In this document: positions 61,501 through 64,000 of the stretch, piece by piece
Layout of the letters: the number at the start of each line of letters is the position of its first letter
Position numbering within the stretch: the first letter of the stretch is position 1
NCBI RefSeq assembly: GCF_004379255.2
Contig: NC_056050.1
Coordinates: forward strand, 620,001 to 684,000
Origin: Salvia splendens
Lineage: Eukaryota > Streptophyta > Magnoliopsida > Lamiales > Lamiaceae
Direction of reading: 5' to 3'
DNA length: 64,000 nt
Made by a program: the position numbers and the translations under genes
Notes under the pieces: generated by a model
Told to the model about the DNA's origin: nothing
The model's input: only the letters and a program-made list of their open reading frames with translations
The model's database searches: none

Positions 61501-63620
61501 ACGTGCCCTTTGGATGTATACGTACATAGGTAGGTCATCACCCAGAGGCATCCTTGTCTGGTTGATCAGTGCGGTCATCAGCAAACCGCCTTGCTTTGTC
61601 TCTGTGGAAGTATCTGGTATCCATCCCAACAGATCGCGGCACTTGCTGGTCCAGTCTGAAAAGTTGTCATGATAGTCACGCCCTGTGAAAACGCGACCAT
61701 CCGCCCTCAAGCCCCAAATGGCTTGCACATCTTCCAAGGTGATCGTCGCCTCACCGATCGGTAGATGGAAAGTGTGCGTCTCCGGTCTCCAACGCTCAAT
61801 CAACGCCGTGATCAGCTCGTTGTCCACCTTCATGGGCTTCCCACAATCGATCACGCCTTTGAAACCAAAGACGTCAAGCCAATATCTAACATTCTCGTGA
61901 ATTTCGACGTCCCAAGTCTTGCTTTCTGTCCTTCGGACTTTAAATACTTGGGTTGTGCCCTCTTTCATGAGTTTATGTGAAATGTGATGTTTCTGTAAAT
62001 TTAGCAAGGACGGGTCTTCGGGTCCATATAATAATTGCTCACTAGAACTTGAAGTCTCCATCTAATCTAAGTACAAATTCACGAAACAACAATTACAAAT
62101 TACAACACAAATTACATATCCATTCAAATTCATCTTCAAAATAACAACAAATCATAAATCAAATGATTGATTCACTCCAATTCAACACCATTCATGCTTT
62201 ATAAGGCCTAATTTACATATAGCTACTAAATTAGAAGGTTAAATTAAAATATGCAATTCAACCTATACTTTATTCTTCAATATCAACCAAAATCACAACA
62301 CCAAGCATCTCTAATATATGAATAACTATACAATAGAATGAATTTAGCCACTAAAATCCATTACAATTAACTAAACACCAAAAAATCGGACAAAATTGAG
62401 CAATTTGTTATAAACCCTAATTTACAAAAATTAGGGGAAATCTAAACAAACTATGCAAATTAACAACAAATAAGGAAGGAATGTTGAAGGATTGAATGAA
62501 ACTTACCGAAAAACGAGAGGAAATCGTCGGATTCGCCAAGAAATCGCCAAGGAATCGCCGGAAGTCGCCTATCAGAATTCTCTCTCGCGTGTATTCTGCC
62601 TTCTGTCTCTCGCGGAACTGATTTAATTCGAAATAGAGACGCATGAGCCTCATGCGTCTCTACCTAAGACGCATGACGCTCATGCGTCGTCTATTATATT
62701 TTAAAAAACAACAGACGCATGAGAGAGATGCGTCTATACCTAAGACGCATGACCTTCATGAGTCGTTAAAAAAAACGAAAAAAAAATAAAGACGCATGAC
62801 CCTCATGCGTCTCTATGAAAGACGCATGATCGTCATGCGTCTCATTAAAAAGAGACGCATGAGGGTCATGCGTCTCTCCCAAATCCGGAACAAAAAAAAA
62901 CGCTAGAACAAACGAGGAATCTAAGTTCTATTTTAGAACAAAAATAGAAAAAACCCATATTGGTATAAAATCCTTGATTTCAAGTTGTAGAAGGAGCTAG
63001 CATTTGCGCGTAATTAGGATTTCGGGCTGCGTTGTGCAACTACATTCCTTGCATTAAACATTTGAAGAGAAAGATTGTGTGAGATTATCTCATGGGATCA
63101 AAATTAGATTACTTTTGCTGAATTAGGAGACCTAATCGGTCAATTTCATCGTATGTGGTGGATAATCTTGTCGTATTATCTTTTATCTACCTAAGCTATA
63201 CCTTCGAATCCCATCTCGTGTCAAGACATCCAAAGCGTGCATCCAACCTAGCGCATGAAAAATGCCTCATATTTACTTGCTGCAAAATCTGCAGGATCGA
63301 CTCACATAAGCATAATATTTCTTCATTACATGGATGAATTTACAAGTAGATGAGTTTATTATCACTTTCATGGTTGTTACTGATGTAAATATCTGCCTGT
63401 GCACACAGGTTCTACTGAGCTCCCCTCGGAGTCTGTGACTCTGTGGAGCGGAATCCTCGCTGTCTTCTTCCTCAACGTGGTTATAGCATTCTACATCTAC
63501 ATGGCCCTAAAAGAGCCCTCAAGCAAACCCGAGCCAGATCTTAAGTTTGTTGCAGAGGCGGAGGCCAGCATGAAGCAATCGCAACCAAGCGAAGCATCAG
63601 ATCGTTCCAAACACGAGTAG
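55507..63620 (+). CDS. VMA21-like V-ATPase assembly factor, intron split by a MULE
   Basis: VMA21 proteins are small ER membrane chaperones that assemble the V0 sector of the vacuolar H+-ATPase. Coding exon 1 is 55507-55603 and coding exon 2 is 63409-63620. They join in phase as ...NFLP/G/STELPSES and predict 102 residues. Two hydrophobic segments are seen, FVIASMCMFAAPLAILYG and WSGILAVFFLNVVIAFYIYM, followed by ALKEP, the hallmark of the plant homologues. The C-terminal tail is hydrophilic (SKPEPDLKFVAEAEASMKQ). The intron between the exons is about 7.8 kb because it holds the 7.1-kb MULE; without the MULE it would be about 0.65 kb. Whether the host intron is still spliced correctly is unknown. 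Confidence 0.9.
55801..55810. repeat. MULE target-site duplication, left
   Basis: ATATTGGTAT directly precedes the left TIR and is repeated at 62957-62966. Mutator elements make 9-11 bp duplications. Confidence 0.92.
55811..56245 (+). repeat. MULE left TIR
   Basis: The outer 320 bp pairs closely with 62630-62956. Weaker similarity continues into the 5' UTR, including TTGGCGATTTCTTGGCGATTC, as far as the intron donor at 56246. It contains the palindrome array at 55891-56131. Confidence 0.85.
55891..56131. repeat. Array of seven palindromes in the left TIR
   Basis: Units at 55891-55915, 55924-55947, 55953-55979, 56003-56023, 56032-56054, 56079-56099 and 56107-56131. Each is GACGCATGA and its complement TCATGCGTC around a variable 3-nt centre. 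Centres seen are CCC, TCG, GGG, GGG, TCC, GCG and GCC, and some units carry one mismatch. Spacing is irregular, with T-rich or AT-rich filler. Confidence 0.9.
56406..58997 (+). CDS. mudrA-like MULE transposase (two in-frame stops near the N-terminus)
   Basis: This transposase cuts and integrates Mutator elements. A 5' UTR intron (56246-56400) precedes the ATG at 56406. The first part (56406-56717) is a PB1-like N-terminal domain, MQVYVSLYWGGRIYQLPQVG and on. It is followed by an in-frame TAG (56718-56720) and TGA (56772-56774). The main ORF from ATG 56802 to 58997 is 731 residues. Numbered from 56802 it has: an acidic Ser-rich stretch; the MuDR N-terminal DNA-binding domain; a MULE DDE core with Asp341 (LTIDGTHLRG), Asp404 (IISDRHKGI), the CxxH signature HKFCLIHVRKN and Glu509 (NMSESYNNVLRG); a SWIM zinc finger from Cys610 (CSCGKW...PCSHAC); and a CCHC knuckle from Cys712 (CRNCGVEGHDRRNC). 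All catalytic residues are present. Confidence 0.93.
59330..59548. repeat. Perfect 78-bp-arm inverted repeat between the convergent MULE genes
   Basis: The arms are 59330-59407 and 59471-59548 and pair without a mismatch by eye; the loop is 63 nt (59408-59470). Each arm contains the smaller palindrome CGCCCGATCGGGCG and ends toward the loop in CGCCCGAGC. The loop holds GAGACGCATGAGCCTCATG, one more copy of the TIR palindrome motif. It lies 332 bp after the transposase stop and 181 bp before the mobile-domain gene stop. The outer ends are TAATTAAAG and CTTTAATTA, so a TA-targeted foldback insertion is also possible. Bases 58998-59329 are the transposase 3' UTR region with no other gene. Confidence 0.92.
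59729..62061 (-). CDS. Plant mobile domain (PMD, MAIN-like) protein encoded by the MULE
   Basis: The PMD (aminotransferase-like, plant mobile domain) occurs in host nuclear factors such as MAIN/MAIL1 and in transposons; its molecular role in transposons is not established. The four exons are 62061-61205, 61137-61050, 60969-60523 and 60442-59729, all with GT-AG borders, and predict 701 residues. Seen: an N-terminal METSSSSEQLLYGPEDPSLL; the PMD core with ELITALIERWRPETHTFHLP, GEATITLEDVQAIWGLRADG and ALILLGGLILPD; WGSAALAYLYHYLCEAS; LQLWAWERMP; and a C-terminal acidic run (EEEDDDEEEDD) with a basic tail. The ATG lies right after an intron acceptor, the intron being 62506-62062. It occupies the place of mudrB in MuDR. 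No frameshift or stop is visible. Confidence 0.88.
62062..62506 (-). other. 5' UTR intron of the MULE mobile-domain gene
   Basis: AT-rich, with donor TTTCG/GTAAGTTTC at 62506 and acceptor TTAG at 62062 directly before the ATG. The donor context matches that of the transposase 5' UTR intron at 56246 on the other side. Confidence 0.65.
62507..62956 (-). repeat. MULE right TIR with seven palindromes
   Basis: Inverted match of 55811-56245. The palindrome array lies at about 62637-62877, with the same order of centres read inward from the end. Some units have mismatches (for example CATGAGTCG near 62757 and GAGAGAGATGCG near 62722). Outermost bases are GAAAAAACCC. Confidence 0.88.
62957..62966. 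repeat. MULE target-site duplication, right
   Basis: ATATTGGTAT, identical to 55801-55810. The host VMA21 intron resumes here and runs to the acceptor CACACAG at 63408, with no other feature recognised in 62967-63408. Confidence 0.92.
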
Positions 63621-63975
63621 CCTGTCTTAGTCGGGGTTGGCCGCATAGTTTCTAGAAGCTTCCATGTCAATTTTGTTACTGAATTTTTAGGTCTTAATTA
63701 TTGTGAATTTTAGGGTATCAATTAGGTCAATGTAATACACTCTTTGTCCCACTATAGTTGATTTGTATTCCTTTTTGAGTTGTTTTACTCTAGTTAAGTC
63801 GTTTCATTTTTTGCCAAAACACTATCACATCTCCTCTCTATTCATCTCTCTACTTTATTCTGTCATCCACTTATCTCATTAACACTATTTTCCTTAAATC
63901 TCATGCTCATAAGAATCTCTCTACTATAGAGGAACTAGAGAGTAGATTAAATGTTAAAGCTATAAAAAACTAGTA
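63621..63975. other. VMA21 3' UTR and downstream AT-rich sequence
   Basis: No gene seen. The segment from about 63737 (CACTCTTTGTCCCACTATAG) may be a degenerate MITE. Confidence 0.35.
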
Positions 63976-64000
63976 CTCCCTCCGTCTCATAATAGATGGC
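63976..64000. mobile_element. Left end of a Stowaway-type MITE cut by the window edge
   Basis: CTCCCTCCGTCTCATAATAG, preceded by TA, runs off the right edge. Confidence 0.55.

Larger units (their letters stand above)
55811..62956 (+). mobile_element. Complete Mutator-like element with two convergent genes
   Basis: The element is 7,146 bp with exact 10-bp target duplications and long inverted terminal repeats beginning GGGTTTTTTCTATTTTTG. It carries a mudrA-like transposase on the plus strand and a plant-mobile-domain gene on the minus strand. Both have 5' UTR introns starting at the same TTTCG/GTAAGTTTC sequence within the TIR-derived ends. A 78-bp-arm hairpin separates their 3' ends. It sits in the same orientation as the host VMA21 gene. 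Confidence 0.93.

Overview
The window is plant nuclear DNA. It is AT-rich, with multi-exon genes using GT-AG introns, a Ty1/copia retrotransposon, a Mutator-like element (MULE), a PIF/Harbinger transposase and many Stowaway- and Harbinger-type MITEs. A eugenol-synthase-like reductase that closely resembles the mint-family enzymes suggests an asterid, probably Lamiaceae; this is an inference from remembered protein similarity.

Layout. 1-673: the 5' part of a chloroplast-type adenylate kinase gene on the minus strand, running off the left edge. 1771-3106: a Harbinger transposase with one frameshift. 4235-31251 and 31253-58252: a direct tandem duplication of about 27 kb. Each copy holds, in order: a complete copia element nested in a Stowaway-like MITE; a PP1 inhibitor-3 gene (+); a five-exon eugenol/isoeugenol-synthase-like gene (+) with three MITEs in its second intron; two F-box genes (-); a fifteen-exon CCA-adding tRNA nucleotidyltransferase gene (-); and, head to head with it, the first coding exon of a VMA21-like V-ATPase assembly factor (+), followed by the left end of a MULE. 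The second copy continues into the complete MULE (55811-62956) and then VMA21 coding exon 2 (63409-63620). The MULE therefore sits inside the VMA21 intron.

The two 27-kb copies differ almost only by one- or two-base indels. Their frameshifts are complementary: a gene broken in one copy is often open at that point in the other. They are base-for-base identical over about 1.8 kb (22.8-24.6 kb versus 49.8-51.6 kb). This pattern fits an unmerged overlap in a noisy long-read assembly better than an aged duplication, so broken genes here should not be called pseudogenes without read support.

The most unusual unit is the MULE. It has a 10-bp target-site duplication and long terminal inverted repeats, each carrying seven palindromes of one 9-bp motif. 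Two genes point inward from the TIRs: a mudrA-like transposase (+) and a four-exon plant-mobile-domain protein (-) in the place mudrB occupies in MuDR. Between their 3' ends lies a perfect inverted repeat with 78-bp arms, whose loop contains one more copy of the TIR palindrome motif.
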